A DNA stretch of 64,000 nucleotides from Podocnemis expansa. Lineage: Eukaryota > Chordata > Testudines > Podocnemididae. Position numbers and translations under genes: made by a program. A model generated the notes under the pieces. That model did no database searches, was not told the origin of the DNA, and saw only the letters and a program-made list of their open reading frames with translations. Where the stretch lies: NCBI GenBank assembly GCA_007922195.1, contig ML681969.1, positions 124,001 to 188,000 of the forward strand. Direction: 5' to 3'. Positions 23,315 through 33,830 of the stretch are shown here, one piece after another (the stretch's first letter is position 1; each line of letters starts with the position of its first letter).

Positions 23315-23584
23315 TTAGTATGTCCAGCTAACCCTGGGAGTTCACTGCTTTCTCTCTGGGGCAGGTTGAAGTCTCCTGGCTGAAGAGGTCCCGCCACAAC
23401 TTCAGAAACCCCTCCTGCCCTCCGCGGCTTCCCCCTGGGCCTGGCTGACTGCAGCTTCCTTCTTTTGAAAGGTCTCCTCCCTATCATATGTGATTGACAA
23501 GGCCAGAAGGGCAGCTCAAGTCCTGGCTCCAGAGCCTTTCTGGAACATCTCTGATCTGCGTGGAGTCTATACACATTACACTTC

Positions 23585-24640
23585 CCTCATAGGTCAGCTT
23601 TTCTAAACCTCTTCACATTTTTGTAGCTCTCCTTTGGACTCTCTGCAATGTGTTCACAGTTTTCTTAAAATGTGGTGCTCAGAACAGGACACAGTAAGGC
23701 CTCAGCACTGAGTAGCATGGAAGAACTACCTCTTGTGTCATATATACAACATGGCTCTTACTACACACCCCAAAATGGCTTTAGCCTTTTTCAGAACCAT
23801 GTTGCATGTTTGATTTGTGATTATTATAACCTGTACAGCAGGACCATCACCTAGCAAGTTATTTCCCATCTTATAGTTGTACATAAGGTCCTGGGTTCAA
23901 GCCCCGGGGGGTTGGACTTGATGATCTCATGAGGTCCCTTCCAACCCGATTGATTGATGTGTTTTTTCTTTCCTACATGTAGTACTTTGCACTTGTCTGT
24001 ATTGAATTTCATCAGTGATTTCAAACTAGTTCTCCAATTTGTCAACATCATTTTGAGTTCTAATCTTGTCCAACAAGGTGCTAATAACCCATCCTAGCTT
24101 GGTGTCATTTGCAAATTTCATAAGCATACTCTCCACTATCCAAGTCATTAAAGAAAATATTCACCCATGCCCAACTTAGGAAAGACTGCTGTGGAACCGC
24201 ACTACATATTTCCTTCCAGTATGACAGCAAACCACTGCTGACTACTCAAATATGGATTTTCAATTAGCTATGCACCACATTTCCCTAGTTTGCTTATGAG
24301 AATGTTATGTGGGACCATGTCAAAAAAATCTAGATATTTCACATCTACAGCTTCCCCCACATCTGAGAGGTCAGTAAGCCAATCAGAGAAAGAAATTAGG
24401 TTGCTTTGGCATGATATGTTTTTGACAAATCCATGTTGGCTATTAGCCTCTACATAGATACAAGGAGAATGTTCACTAATTTGTTCCAGTGTCTTTCTCC
24501 AGGTATCAAAGTTAGACTGACTGGTCTATAATTCCCTGGATCCTTTTTGTTATCATTTTTAAAGTTAGGTGCTATTTTTGCCCTTCAATCTCCACTCCTT
24601 TGGGACCTCAGCTGTCTTCCATGAATTCTGGAAGGTAATC
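23585..24640 (-). mobile_element. Old CR1-clade LINE, RT region
   Basis: Highly decayed CR1/L3-type LINE on the minus strand. Recognisable stretches include the reverse complement of CAAATGACACCAAGCTAGGA (encoding the NDTKLG motif after the catalytic box) and of the segment encoding KFNTDKCKVLHVGKK. A SINE at 23880-23965 interrupts it. Confidence 0.75.
23880..23965 (+). mobile_element. tRNA-derived SINE 3' part with CR1-like tail
   Basis: AAGGTCCTGGGTTCAAGCCC (B-box region), GGTTGGACTTGATGATCTC, then GAGGTCCCTTCCAACCCGAT and a GATTGATT tail. It matches 10745-10837 and is inserted in the old LINE at 23585-24640, so it is younger than that LINE. Confidence 0.7.
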
Positions 24641-25041
24641 TTCTCCCTGTGACTGAATGTACAACTGCATTCACATCCTATACTCTATTGCAATGATCTT
24701 TGTGCAATATGTGAGGGGAAGTCACATGCCTTGTGAGGTATCATTTGAAAACTAATAACTCACAGGTCAAGAATATCATGATAAAATGCAGGGAGCAATG
24801 TCTATATAAAAAGCTATAAATATAAGCTGAAATTAGGTCTAAAATGTGTTTACCAGACAAGTCTGGGTAAAGCAGATTCTCAGAGACAAAGGACAAGCTT
24901 CTGGATCCAGCAAGTTTAGTCAAATCCGAAAGGCCATAACCTATTAAGTAGCATTTCTTTGCTAGGCATGAAGGGTGGGAACAAACAGATCTACATTTTA
25001 GCTAATAGCAGTATGAAGCGTCTTTCACTATGAGACTCCAT
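24641..25041. other. No feature recognised
   Basis: AT-rich sequence between an old LINE and a MITE; no exon or repeat boundaries seen. Confidence 0.4.
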
Positions 25042-25507
25042 GGCTGTGTTCACACAGCCTCCTTATTTCGAAACAACGGAGGTTGTTTCGAAATAAGGTT
25101 TTGGCTGTTCACACGATGCACAGTTGTTTCGGAGCAACGGGAACCGTTGTTCCGAAACAACCGTGTTGTTTTGAAACAAGTTAAACCTAGTCTGTGGGCA
25201 AAACAACGTTGTTTCGCAATGGTTGTTTCGAAACAACACGGTACAAACATGTTGTTTCAAAACAACGGTGGTTTTGAAACGACTTGTTTCAAAACAACTG
25301 TCGTCTGAACATGTTGTTTTGAAACAACGGTGAGTCGTTTTGAAATAACTGTTGTCCAGAATTGCTATTTCAATTCCAGCTTTTCTCCTCATTTCAAAGT
25401 GACTTTTTTGCTAATTCGAAATAAGCCGTTTTGAAATAAGGCGTTATTTTGATACGGTTGTTTCAAAACAACCGTATCGAAATAACCCCCTGTGTGTGAA
25501 CACAGCC
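25042..25507. mobile_element. TTTCGAAA-rich palindromic MITE
   Basis: Begins GGCTGTGTTCACACA and ends TGTGTGAACACAGCC, a 15-bp inverted repeat. CAT lies on each side (25039-25041, 25508-25510) as a 3-bp target duplication. The interior is built from tens of copies of TTGTTTCGAAACAAC-type palindromic words, plus TTTTGAAAC variants that look like CpG decay. Related copies: 37097-38795, 55747-56150 and 57278-57627. Short frames rich in FRNN/FETT are by-products of this repetition. Confidence 0.85.
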
Positions 25508-25797
25508 CATGACTCCAGCCTCACAGAGGGAATAAACTTTATCTAGAGGCATTTCAAAGGGGGTCTAGAGTATAAAGTGGGGGACAAAGACACTCCATGG
25601 TGTTTCTCCTAGTCCTTCCCTCTTTTGCCTAAGACGGAAAAAAACAGCCTCTGGACCTTGGGCACAGATCCAAGCCTGAAAATTTGGTCAGCAGTGTTAC
25701 TGGGAATGTGTGTTAAGGGAATTCACCTTGACTCAAGACTGATTTGTACTAGAAAGTGTTTTATCTTTATTCTCTCATAACCATCCTGACTTTAATA

Positions 25798-25997
25798 CAG
25801 GGGTCTCAAACATGCAATCCACAGGCTTCTAAAGGTATCTCCTCCAGCATGCGACGACATTGTTGTTACCAATATTTACAATATTGTTGTGTGAAAAGGT
25901 TTCAGTGGTGCAGCCCTTGGGCTAACATACTAGTCCTCATGTGGCCCTGTACTAGTCCTCACATGGGCCTTGTGGTGATTTGAGTTTGAGTACCCTG
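25798..25997 (+). mobile_element. hAT-type MITE, GGTCTCAAAC family
   Basis: Starts CAGGGGTCTCAAACATG and ends GAGTTTGAGTACCCTG. Flanked by CTTTAATA (25790-25797) and CTTTAATG (25998-26005), an 8-bp duplication with one mismatch. Contains a short internal duplication of ACTAGTCCTCA, also seen in 30005-30205. Confidence 0.9.
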
Positions 25998-26789
25998 CTT
26001 TAATGTCTTATACATGTACTCTTTGAAAATCAATCTCCTTGTAATTAAATAAACTTGTCTTATTCTTAGAGAAAACTAACCCAGTATTGTGAACTGTACA
26101 GGTAATTAAATTTAAGGATAGCAGACTCTCATACCTTGATCCCCTTAGAAGGCCAACAGATCCCATATATCTGGACTGTCTAGAAGAGAGCTTGACAGTG
26201 CAGAACACATTCTGGGGGGAAAGTCTGGTTCTGGAGTGTGCTGAGGTCACTCAGCAAGTGGTAACCAAGGCTGATAGAAGCCAGAATGTGACTCATGTGT
26301 GGCTGGCAGGCTACAGCTATACACAAACACTCAAGGTTTGACCTGCAAGCTGGTCGTAAGCAGCCCAGGTAGGAGCTAGAGCACCATAACGTTGTAAGAC
26401 ACCAAAGTTTGAAGGGCTGGGACAACACAGCCCTTCACTGATCTTGACTGTTCCCCAGAATGTCATACTTTCCCTATTTTTCTCCCTTCATCCCTCCATA
26501 GATAAATGTTTGTCTTTCCTGTATCCATAGTACTGTTCCAGGGTATGTTTTCTCCCAGGGGTTGGAGCAGGTGCCTATTGGCTGGTAGGCAGTTTCCCTG
26601 TTGTGTTCCTACCTGTGCCTTTTCTTGACCAGAACCACACATGGAAAGGACTCCATCTTAGCTCTGAGGGATGTCATAGTTTATCTAGTGAGTTGAGTTC
26701 AGGATACAATCACCATGTTGCCAAGTCCAGTAAGTGCTTAGCCATCACCCTGGCATGTATACCTGTAAAGAAAACTAGCTACTCTAAAG

Positions 26790-26962
26790 CAGTGGTTCTC
26801 AATCTTTTCTGGGTCATGACACACTCGGCAGTGGGATGCGACCCGACAGAACACACCAGCCCACCTCTCCCAGGATGAATCCAGTCATCTCCCTGGCTCG
26901 ACACACTTACTGCTGTGTGGTGACACAGTAACATGTCCCAACATAGTGGTTGATAACCACTG
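26790..26962 (+). mobile_element. hAT-type MITE, GTGGTTNTCAACC family
   Basis: Starts CAGTGGTTCTCAATC and ends GGTTGATAACCACTG. Flanked by CTCTAAAG (26782-26789) and CTGTAAAG (26963-26970), one mismatch. The terminal motif is the common CAGTGGTTCTCAACC type of hAT-Charlie relatives. Confidence 0.88.
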
Positions 26963-26970
26963 CTGTAAAG

Positions 26971-28052
26971 TGATGTGTCATGGCTTCTGGGGAAAATCCA
27001 AACCAGTTGAAGTAAGCCTTCTGTATGACAATGTAAGATTTTGCGGAATATGCAGCTTGTTCATCTCCCAAACAAAATGGAGCCATCCAGTCTGCCCAAG
27101 ACTGTCCAGCCTAACACATTGCAACACCACCATCACACACACACACTGACCCACCCTCCCACCAGTTCTGTTCAGCTAATTCTACAATTCAGAACTGAAT
27201 TCTAACTGTCTGGTGTAATCCCAGCATTTGTTTTTAATGTATCTTTTCAAATTCACTAATTTCTTTAATGTTTTGCGCTTGCAAAACCTGTGTCAGTCAC
27301 AGTTGAAGGTAAACAGCTTTAGTCAAGTGCCAGTCTCTAAAGTGACAAACAGCTTGCATTAAGTTTCACCATAGCATGCTTTTAGTACACCAAACCATGG
27401 TTTAGTTTCATTATAAATTCATGATTATTTGCATGCTTGAACATTTATAATCTTTTTAAATTAAACCATGTGTTCAATTAAAATTTTGATATCCCTCATT
27501 CCAGAGTCTGGGGGTTCAGAGGCATAGCCAGGTAGCACCGACTGTCTCTGCTAAGCTGATGGCAAAATGACTGCCTGCTTCTGTAAAAACTAGAGCAGTG
27601 TTCTCAGCATTTGCAAGGATCCAGTACACAGGAAACAGGTGTGTAGCTACAGTACGGCACATCTCCAGTCCAGAACACTTTCACTAAGGAGTTAAATCCT
27701 GCTCTCTTTCCTGTTTCCACCCTGTCCCCAGGCTTCAAAACAAAGCTGCAACTAAGCAAAAATGCCTGGGGGCTGATTATTTTCCAAGCCTTGCTTGTCC
27801 CCCCATGGGGTAGCACCAGCCTCTGAAATGAAAGCAAAGCTCATGGTCAAGCCAGCATTTCAAAAGCACCTTAAATTTTGTATTAGTGACCAGGTGTCCA
27901 GCAGGCGATGCCAGGAACCATACACCAGAGTCTGAGCTGAGTTAGACTCCAGGACTCCAAAGCTGGACCCTCTAGGGAGCGAGTGATGTGGGAACTATGG
28001 GTGGGATAATTCTTCCGGAAGGTAGCACATTTTCCAATCCCTCCAGGGGATA
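26971..28052. other. No gene recognised
   Basis: Contains a short AC run at 27130-27146 and AT-rich sequence at 27180-27490. No exon or element could be supported. Confidence 0.45.
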
Positions 28053-28060
28053 CCTTACAG

Positions 28061-28277
28061 CCGTGTTTCCCAACCAGTGTGCCGTGGCACAAAGGTGTGC
28101 CTTCAGGCCTGAGCACGTGTGCCACAACATTTTTTGAAAACATACTCAAAGAGCTCTGGATTGACTCATTGGCTCATGAATATTCATGAGTTCATTTGGA
28201 AACTATATGGTGGTGTGCCTCAAATTAATTAAAGGTAGCAAGGTGTGCCACAGCAGAGAAAATATTGGGAACCACTG
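28061..28277 (+). mobile_element. hAT-type MITE, GTTTCCCAACC family
   Basis: Starts CCGTGTTTCCCAACCAGTG and ends ATTGGGAACCACTG. A perfect 8-bp duplication, CCTTACAG, lies at 28053-28060 and 28278-28285. Contains CATGAATATTCATGAG, shared with 1186-1346 and with the right part of 28497-29663. Confidence 0.92.
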
Positions 28278-28496
28278 CCTTACAGAACACTGAGCCTGGT
28301 AGAACTTGCCTATCTCCCTGATCACAGAGTGCTTGATCCCAGCCATGTACCTTCCACACAAACAGCACCATTCCCCTGGAAACAGTACCACTCCTAGGCT
28401 GATGAAAAACTGCCCCTCAGCCCCTCACATAGCACTGACAGATAAGTGCATTGGAGGCATCACACACAGCGAGACCCTGCAGATGAAAGTGTAGAA

Positions 28497-29663
28497 CAGT
28501 GGTTCCAACCACTGTGCCACGGCAACATCCAAAGTGTGCCGCGAGCATCCCCTAGAGCTGGAGTTAAAGTTCCTTCCTGGCTCAGCCCAGCCATGTGGGC
28601 TGTGCAAAGCTGGGAAAAGGCAGGAGTGAAAGTCAGGGGAAGGCACCCGAACACAGTTTTGGGACCCCCTATTTTTAGGCAGGCAGCATTTCAGCCCCCC
28701 TAAAAATAGAGGAAAGCACTGGCACGTGAAGTTCCAGGGGGTCCCCCTAAAACTAGCAGGAGCAGCGGGCATGCAGAGTTCTGGTAGCTGCACTTTAAAC
28801 CCCGCTCCACCTTAACCCAGCCAGCAGAGAGGGGTGGGAGGCCTGGAGTGTGTTAATCTCCCCCTGCAGGGCAGAGCAGTTTGTGTCAGCCCAGCCTGCA
28901 AACAGCCCAGGTAAGGGCTTTGAGGTGCTGCTGGGGAGTTGTGTGGGGCTGGTGTGTGTGTGTGTGTGTGTGTAACAGAGGTGGGTGGGAGTGGCTGTGT
29001 TGCAGAGGGCGTATTGCTGGGGTTGTGGGGTGGCTGTTTGGTTGGGGGCGGGTGTACCTGGGGCATGGGGTGGCTTTGTATGGGGAGGTGTAGCTGGGGG
29101 CTGGAGGTATAGTTCTGGCCCCTGCAGTGATGGGAGGGTCCATCACAGGCAGGAGGGGGCTGAAGGAGGGGGGAACGGGACCCACTGGGGTGGGAGGGAG
29201 CACCAGTGGGGTGAGGATTTGCCCTGGGTGGCAGGGAGCCACTGTGGAGAAGGGGGAAGTGGGTGCTGCACAAGGCTCCCCTGCCCAACCTTCCCACTCC
29301 CCAGGTTCCCTCTGCCCCCCCACAAAGCCCCTCTTGTTCTCCCTTCCTCTCTCCTCTCTTGCCACCCTTGTGCTGTTCCCCACATGGCTGCCCTTGTCCT
29401 CTTTTGCCACCCCTGCTCTGCTGTGCTCCCCATTCTCACTCCTGCCACTGCACACAATGCCTGACCTCCCCTGTTTTGCCACCCCTGCTCTGCTACCCCT
29501 ACTACCCCACATAGCAGTGTTTCTGAAACACTGTGCCATGGTTCATGAATATTCATAAGTAGTTTGAATTAATTTGAATATTCATGAGTTTAATGGTGGT
29601 GTGCCTCGAAAAATTCGACGGTATCAAGGTGTGCCACGGCAGAGAAAAGGTTGGGAACTAGTG
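28497..29663 (+). mobile_element. 1.17-kb non-autonomous hAT-type element
   Basis: Starts CAGTGGTTCCAACCACTG and ends GGTTGGGAACTAGTG, with a perfect 8-bp target duplication GTGTAGAA at 28489-28496 and 29664-29671. The last 130 bases (CATGAATATTCAT, GGTGTGCC, GTGCCACGGCAGAGAAAAGG) match the short MITEs at 1186 and 28061, so these may be deletion derivatives. The GC-rich middle contains a TG repeat and overlapping 140-220-codon frames that are proline-rich composition effects. No DDE/RNase H transposase residues were found. Confidence 0.9.
28952..28973. repeat. (TG)n microsatellite
   Basis: About eleven GT units inside the hAT-type element at 28497-29663. Confidence 0.9.
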
Positions 29664-29749
29664 GTGTAGAACACAGTCAGCCATTAGACTCACAGCACAG
29701 AAAGCTCCAGCCTTTACCAGGGATTAGATTGCAGTAAATTGTACTAAAC

Positions 29750-29937
29750 CAGGGTTCTCAAACATGTGGCCCATGAGCCACATGCGGCTCCTAAAGCTGT
29801 TTCCTGTGGCCCACAGCAACACTCTTGTTACCAATATTTGCAAGATTGTTGTATGAAAAGGTTTCAGAGGTGTGGCCCTCAAGCTAATTTACTAGTCCTT
29901 ATGCGGCCCTCATGGTGATTGGCATTTGAGACCCCTG
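29750..29937 (+). mobile_element. hAT-type MITE, GGTCTCAAAC family
   Basis: Starts CAGGGTTCTCAAACATG and ends GCATTTGAGACCCCTG. Perfect 8-bp duplication TACTAAAC at 29742-29749 and 29938-29945. Confidence 0.93.
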
Positions 29938-30004
29938 TACTAAACAAACTCTGGGCCCCTTAAAGCACAGCCTTTCATCCAGCAGTGCACATTTCACACT
30001 ACAG

Positions 30005-30205
30005 CAGGGGTCTCAAACACACAGCCCATAGGCCACATGTGCCTACCAAGGCTATTTCCTGTGGCCTGTAATGACACTATCACTACCAATATTTGCAATA
30101 TCATTGAATGAAAATGTTTCAGTGGTGCAGCCCTCAGGCTAACATACTAGTCCTCATGCAGCTCTGTACTAGTCCTCATGTGGTGATTTGAGTTTGAGAT
30201 CCCTG
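30005..30205 (+). mobile_element. hAT-type MITE, GGTCTCAAAC family
   Basis: Starts CAGGGGTCTCAAACACAC and ends GAGTTTGAGATCCCTG. Flanks CACTACAG (29997-30004) and CTCTACAA (30206-30213) match at six of eight positions. Only 67 bases from the previous family member and in the same orientation. Confidence 0.88.
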
Positions 30206-30323
30206 CTCTACAACATGGGTGACACTCTCCTCTTCACAAAGGACCTAGGCAGCAATTTGTCAGAATCCTAACAAGCGCAGTCAGGACTGAGGATCAGAGC
30301 ATGGTCAAACCTGAGGCTGGGAG

Positions 30324-30509
30324 CAATGTTCCCTTTAATTATTTGTAGGCTGTGAGTGCAAAAAATGTCTTCGTGTGCGCAAAAAAATTTCTTTGTGGGC
30401 ACCAATATTAACACTATTGAATTTTTTTGTGCACATTTTATTTTATTGTGTGCACGGGTTTCATGACCTGTGTGCGTGCACACATGTGCACAGCTTAGAG
30501 GGAACAGTG
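30324..30509 (+). mobile_element. hAT-type MITE, TGTTCCCTYTAA family
   Basis: Starts CAATGTTCCCTTTAATT and ends CTTAGAGGGAACAGTG. Perfect 8-bp duplication GCTGGGAG at 30316-30323 and 30510-30517. The interior is rich in GTGTGCGCA and GTGCACA words. Single copy in this window. Confidence 0.92.
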
Positions 30510-30712
30510 GCTGGGAGTAGCCAGAGTTCATAGTAGAGTTCCAGGCCAGGGCTTGATAGCCAGGGTCAGAGTCTGAGTCAAGTGTCAGCATCCAGGGTAG
30601 GAGGTGAAATCCAAAGCATACTTAAGCTGAAGCTAGGAGCAGAAATGGTCATGACAACTACACAATATCCACACTACTACCTGGAATTCCCCCCTAGATT
30701 TATATAGGGTGA

Positions 30713-30891
30713 CAGAGCCGTAATGCAGTCTTTTGCTGCCCAGGGCACCTTCCGATCAGAACGCACCCCTTTCCATTAGTTCCACTTAGAGCCAGTGCCA
30801 CAAAGCCACCCCTTTAATAGAGTGGCTCCACTGAGCCGCTCCAGACCGCCCAGGGCTTTCCCCTGTCGGCCCTGCCCTAGTTGCAGCTCTG
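30713..30891 (+). mobile_element. hAT-type MITE, CAGAGCCRTAAT family
   Basis: Starts CAGAGCCGTAATGCAG and ends TAGTTGCAGCTCTG. Flanks TAGGGTGA (30705-30712) and CAGGGTGG (30892-30899) match at six of eight positions. Related to 12786-12965 and 52408-52583. Confidence 0.82.
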
Positions 30892-31275
30892 CAGGGTGGA
30901 GAGCCAATCAGGAGCCACAAAGCTGCTTCCTGTCAGATTTCTGGAAGCAAAACTTCCCATGGTCTGTGTGTCCACAGAGTGTTGCAGGCAATGGAGTGCA
31001 AGCCGGGCACAGCTGCTGCTGGATGGCAGCTTGGAGATGCCAATTATCTGGCAGCTCTGTGGGCCTTGTACTCTTCTACTCTCAAAATAGAACTTCAGTT
31101 AGACCCATTTGGCCTTGTGCTGGCCCTTTGCTCAGAGGTGAATGCCACCTCTAATCCAGATTGGATCTCTAGATAAGGTGGCTCTTCTGTGCCATTAAAT
31201 GGTTCCCCATTCCCATCCAATGACTGTGAAAGTCTGGCAGTTACCTCAAGCATCTGAGTAAAATTCAGAGATTAC

Positions 31276-31397
31276 GTGCATCTGATGAAGTGGGTTTGAG
31301 CCAACGAAAGCTTGTGCCCGAAGAAATCTGTTAGTCTTTAAGGTGCCACAAGACTCTTGTTGTTTTGCTAAACGCAGGTGAACATGGCTACCCCTCT
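31276..31397 (+). mobile_element. Short Penelope-like 3' end with target duplication
   Basis: Reads GTGCATCTGATGAAGTGGG, CGAAAGCTTGTGCCCGAAG, TGTTAGTCTTTAAGGTGCC, then AACATGGCTACCCCTCT. It is flanked by the perfect 9-bp duplication AGAGATTAC (31267-31275, 31398-31406). This defines both ends of a 122-bp, severely 5'-truncated PLE insertion. Confidence 0.88.
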
Positions 31398-31406
31398 AGA
31401 GATTAC

Positions 31407-32284
31407 ATGGACTCATCTAAGGTGCAAAATGATGTATTCCCTGTGTGCCCTCAGTAAGTGAATCCTGCCCTGTACATAGCTTTCTCAGGTGGTATCTGCC
31501 CTTCAAGCACACCAAGCCTCAGAGGAGAAGTGGCTAGGAGTTTCAGAAAGACAAAAAGTCAGGATGTGTTCCACTGAAGAAGCATGTTGCTCCCATGCAC
31601 TAATCAGAGCAGAATGACCAGAGCCTGCTAGGTTTCTTGAAAGGTCTTGGTTTGCAACTGGTTTAACTAGGTTAAAAATTAAAAGCCAAAAAAACTAGCA
31701 AGCCAGGATTAACCCTCTTGCCCATCTTCCCTCCCATAAGACCATCCAGCTCTGTCTCACAGCTGGATTCTGGCAGTGCACTAGGGCCTCTACACTTAGT
31801 ATAGTGATGCCAACAGTCATGCCCATTTACCCCACTCTACGTGGTGTGGGACTCTCATTCACTGCGCCCGGGACACTGACTGTGATTTCAGAGGCTCCGG
31901 GCCCTTTAAACACTGGTGACTGATTCAATGGCCATGGCTAAACTTTTACCAACAGGTTTTATGAATCCTGCCAGAAGTGACCAAAGGTCAAACCAGCTCC
32001 TTTGCCCTTCCCGTCCCCTGCCAAAGTCCCCCCAGCCTGCTCCATTCAAGAGAGGCATGGGAAGCCCTTCCAACTACTGACTCTTCTCAGTTCCTTCCCC
32101 TGTGCTGACACAGGTAGGAGTCAGACCCTCCATGCCCACACAGGCTCAGCCTCACAGTCAGACCATCCATGGCTGCATAGGCCCAGCCTCAGAATCAGGC
32201 CGTGCACGGCTGTGTATGTATGTAAGCAGAGCTGGAAACAGGGTTTGTTGCAGGGATATGTGCCTGCCTTAGTGTTTCTGTTGT
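31407..32284. other. No gene recognised
   Basis: The open frame that begins at 32002 only becomes recognisable once it enters the PLE at about 32285; its upstream part has no known domain. Confidence 0.45.
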
Positions 32285-32926
32285 ATGTATGTCGTCCACA
32301 TAGCTACCCAAATGATCCAATCATAAGACCTAATCAAGCCAGCTACTCCATCATGGACTCATGCAGCTGCTCCGCCACCAATGTGATATACATTGCCATG
32401 TGCCAACAATGCCCCTCAGCCTTATATATTGGACAAACTGGATTGTCTCTGCATAAAAGAATAAATGGACTCAAATCTGACATCAGAAATGGCAACTTTC
32501 AAAAACTATTAGGGGAACACTTCAACCTCCCTGCTCACTCTGTGAATGTGTGTGATGGTATTTAAACAGGTTAACTTTAAATCAAAACCTCAAAGAGAAA
32601 CTACAGTTAGAATTCATAGGCAATTTTGACACCATTAACTTGGGTTTGAATACAGATGTGGGCTGGCTTTCTCATTTCAAACAGTGATTTTCACCTCTCT
32701 CACCATCACTACTTTCTTATATGTTGTTCCACACTGAATCAAAACAATTCGTTCAATTTGCTGAAATTGTCTGACCTGCTCCTGTGACTTATGCTTCATT
32801 GCATTTATTTTCCCTCCCAAAATGTAAGTTTTCCATTTTCAAGAATCTGATGAAGTAAGATTTCTCCCACAAAAGCTAATGTGATAAATAAATTCTTTAG
32901 TCTTTAAAAGCGTCACAGGACTCCTT
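32285..32926 (+). mobile_element. Penelope-like element, GIY-YIG domain to 3' end
   Basis: Plus-strand PLE truncated at the 5' side. The frame up to 32565 encodes IRPNQASYSIMDSCSCSATN, then VIYIAMCQQCPSALYIGQTG and LLGEHFNLPAHS, the GIY-YIG endonuclease core with its Cys pair. It runs into a stop after VNVCDGI, before the usual C terminus. The 3' UTR follows, with CCCACAAAAGCTAATGTG and GTCACAGGACTCCTT. Just before its 3' end it is interrupted by the MITE at 32927-33812; PLE sequence resumes at 33813 as TTTGTTTGTTTTAC. Confidence 0.88.
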
Positions 32927-33812
32927 GGGTATGTCTTCACTCAGGGGCTCTGTGAGGTTAGCTTAATAAGGTCAACTTTAAGTCAACTTCAGTTTATGTC
33001 TACATAGGAATCCAGGCCCCACCCCCTGTCCCGCCCCCTGTCCTGCCCCCAGGCCTGATTGCAAGGGGCAGGTGGCTTGGAGCTGGCTCCTGCCACCATT
33101 GGCAGGAGGCTGGAAGCCATTTGTGGCAAGGTGCTTGGGGCCTGATCGGGCTCGCACCCACCTGCCACTTGCAGCAAGGAGCTCAGGGCTGGATCAAGCT
33201 ACCAGCTGCCTTCCACTTGCAGCAAGTGGCTTGGGGAGGATCAGACTCCTAACCATCTGACACCTGTGGCAAGGGGTTCAGGGTCAGATCGGACTCCCAG
33301 CTGCCTGCTGGCGTGGTAGGAGCCAGCTCCCAGCCACCTGCCTCTTGTGGCAAGGGGCTCAGGGCCACATCAGGTACCCAGCTGCCTGCTGCTTGCACCG
33401 AGGGGCTTGGGGCCAGATCAGGTGCACAGGTGCCTGCTAGTTGCAGCAAGGGACTCGGAGGTGGATCCAGCTCCTAGCCACCTGCCACTTGTGAGATGGG
33501 GCTTGGGGCGAGATCGGGCTTGCAGCCACTTGCCGGCAGCAGCTGGGGCTGGATCAGGACCCCAGAGTCCAATCAGGCCCCAGAGCTTGATCAGGACCTG
33601 GGTGGGGGAGGGGCTGGGGCCTCAGCCCGGGCCCAGGCCCCCCACCCTTCCCGCCCTGTAAAGTCAGCTTAAAAGCTTAAGTCGACTTTCAGGACAGGTT
33701 TTATTAAGTTGACTTAAGCAAGCGCTTAATAAATTCTAAATTTGGCCATGGAGTTCCTTAGGTTGACTTAAGGCAGGCTAAGTCAACCTAAGGCTCCCAT
33801 ATAGACATACCC
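32927..33812. mobile_element. Harbinger-like MITE with 48-bp tandem repeat core
   Basis: Starts GGGTATGTCTTCACTC and ends CATATAGACATACCC. Inside the ends are AAGGTCAACTTTAAGTCAAC and its inverted counterpart near 33700-33790. Left flank CTT and right flank TTT are compatible with a 3-bp duplication. The PLE 3' end it interrupts reads continuously when the element is removed. The core 33060-33560 is a degenerate tandem array. Confidence 0.78.
33060..33560. repeat. Degenerate tandem repeat, unit about 48 bp
   Basis: About ten units of the form CTGCCACTTGCAGCAAGGGG followed by CTTGGGGCCAGATCAGGCTC and CCAGC. Units vary by substitution and small indels. Long frames through it encode repetitive peptide and are not genes. 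A similar unit occurs in 50328-50809. Confidence 0.8.
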
Positions 33813-33830
33813 TTTGTTTGTTTTACAAAC

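Noticed and set aside
25030..25392. Frames with repeated FRNN and FETT peptides suggesting a repeat protein
   Set aside because: Direct by-product of the GTTTCGAAACAAC palindromic words of a MITE.
28812..29558. Proline-rich frames up to 217 codons on both strands
   Set aside because: They lie inside a TSD-bounded non-autonomous hAT-type element and show no conserved domain.
33000..33660. Direct repeats considered as a CRISPR-like array
   Set aside because: Units are contiguous and degenerate, with no spacers, in vertebrate DNA within a MITE.
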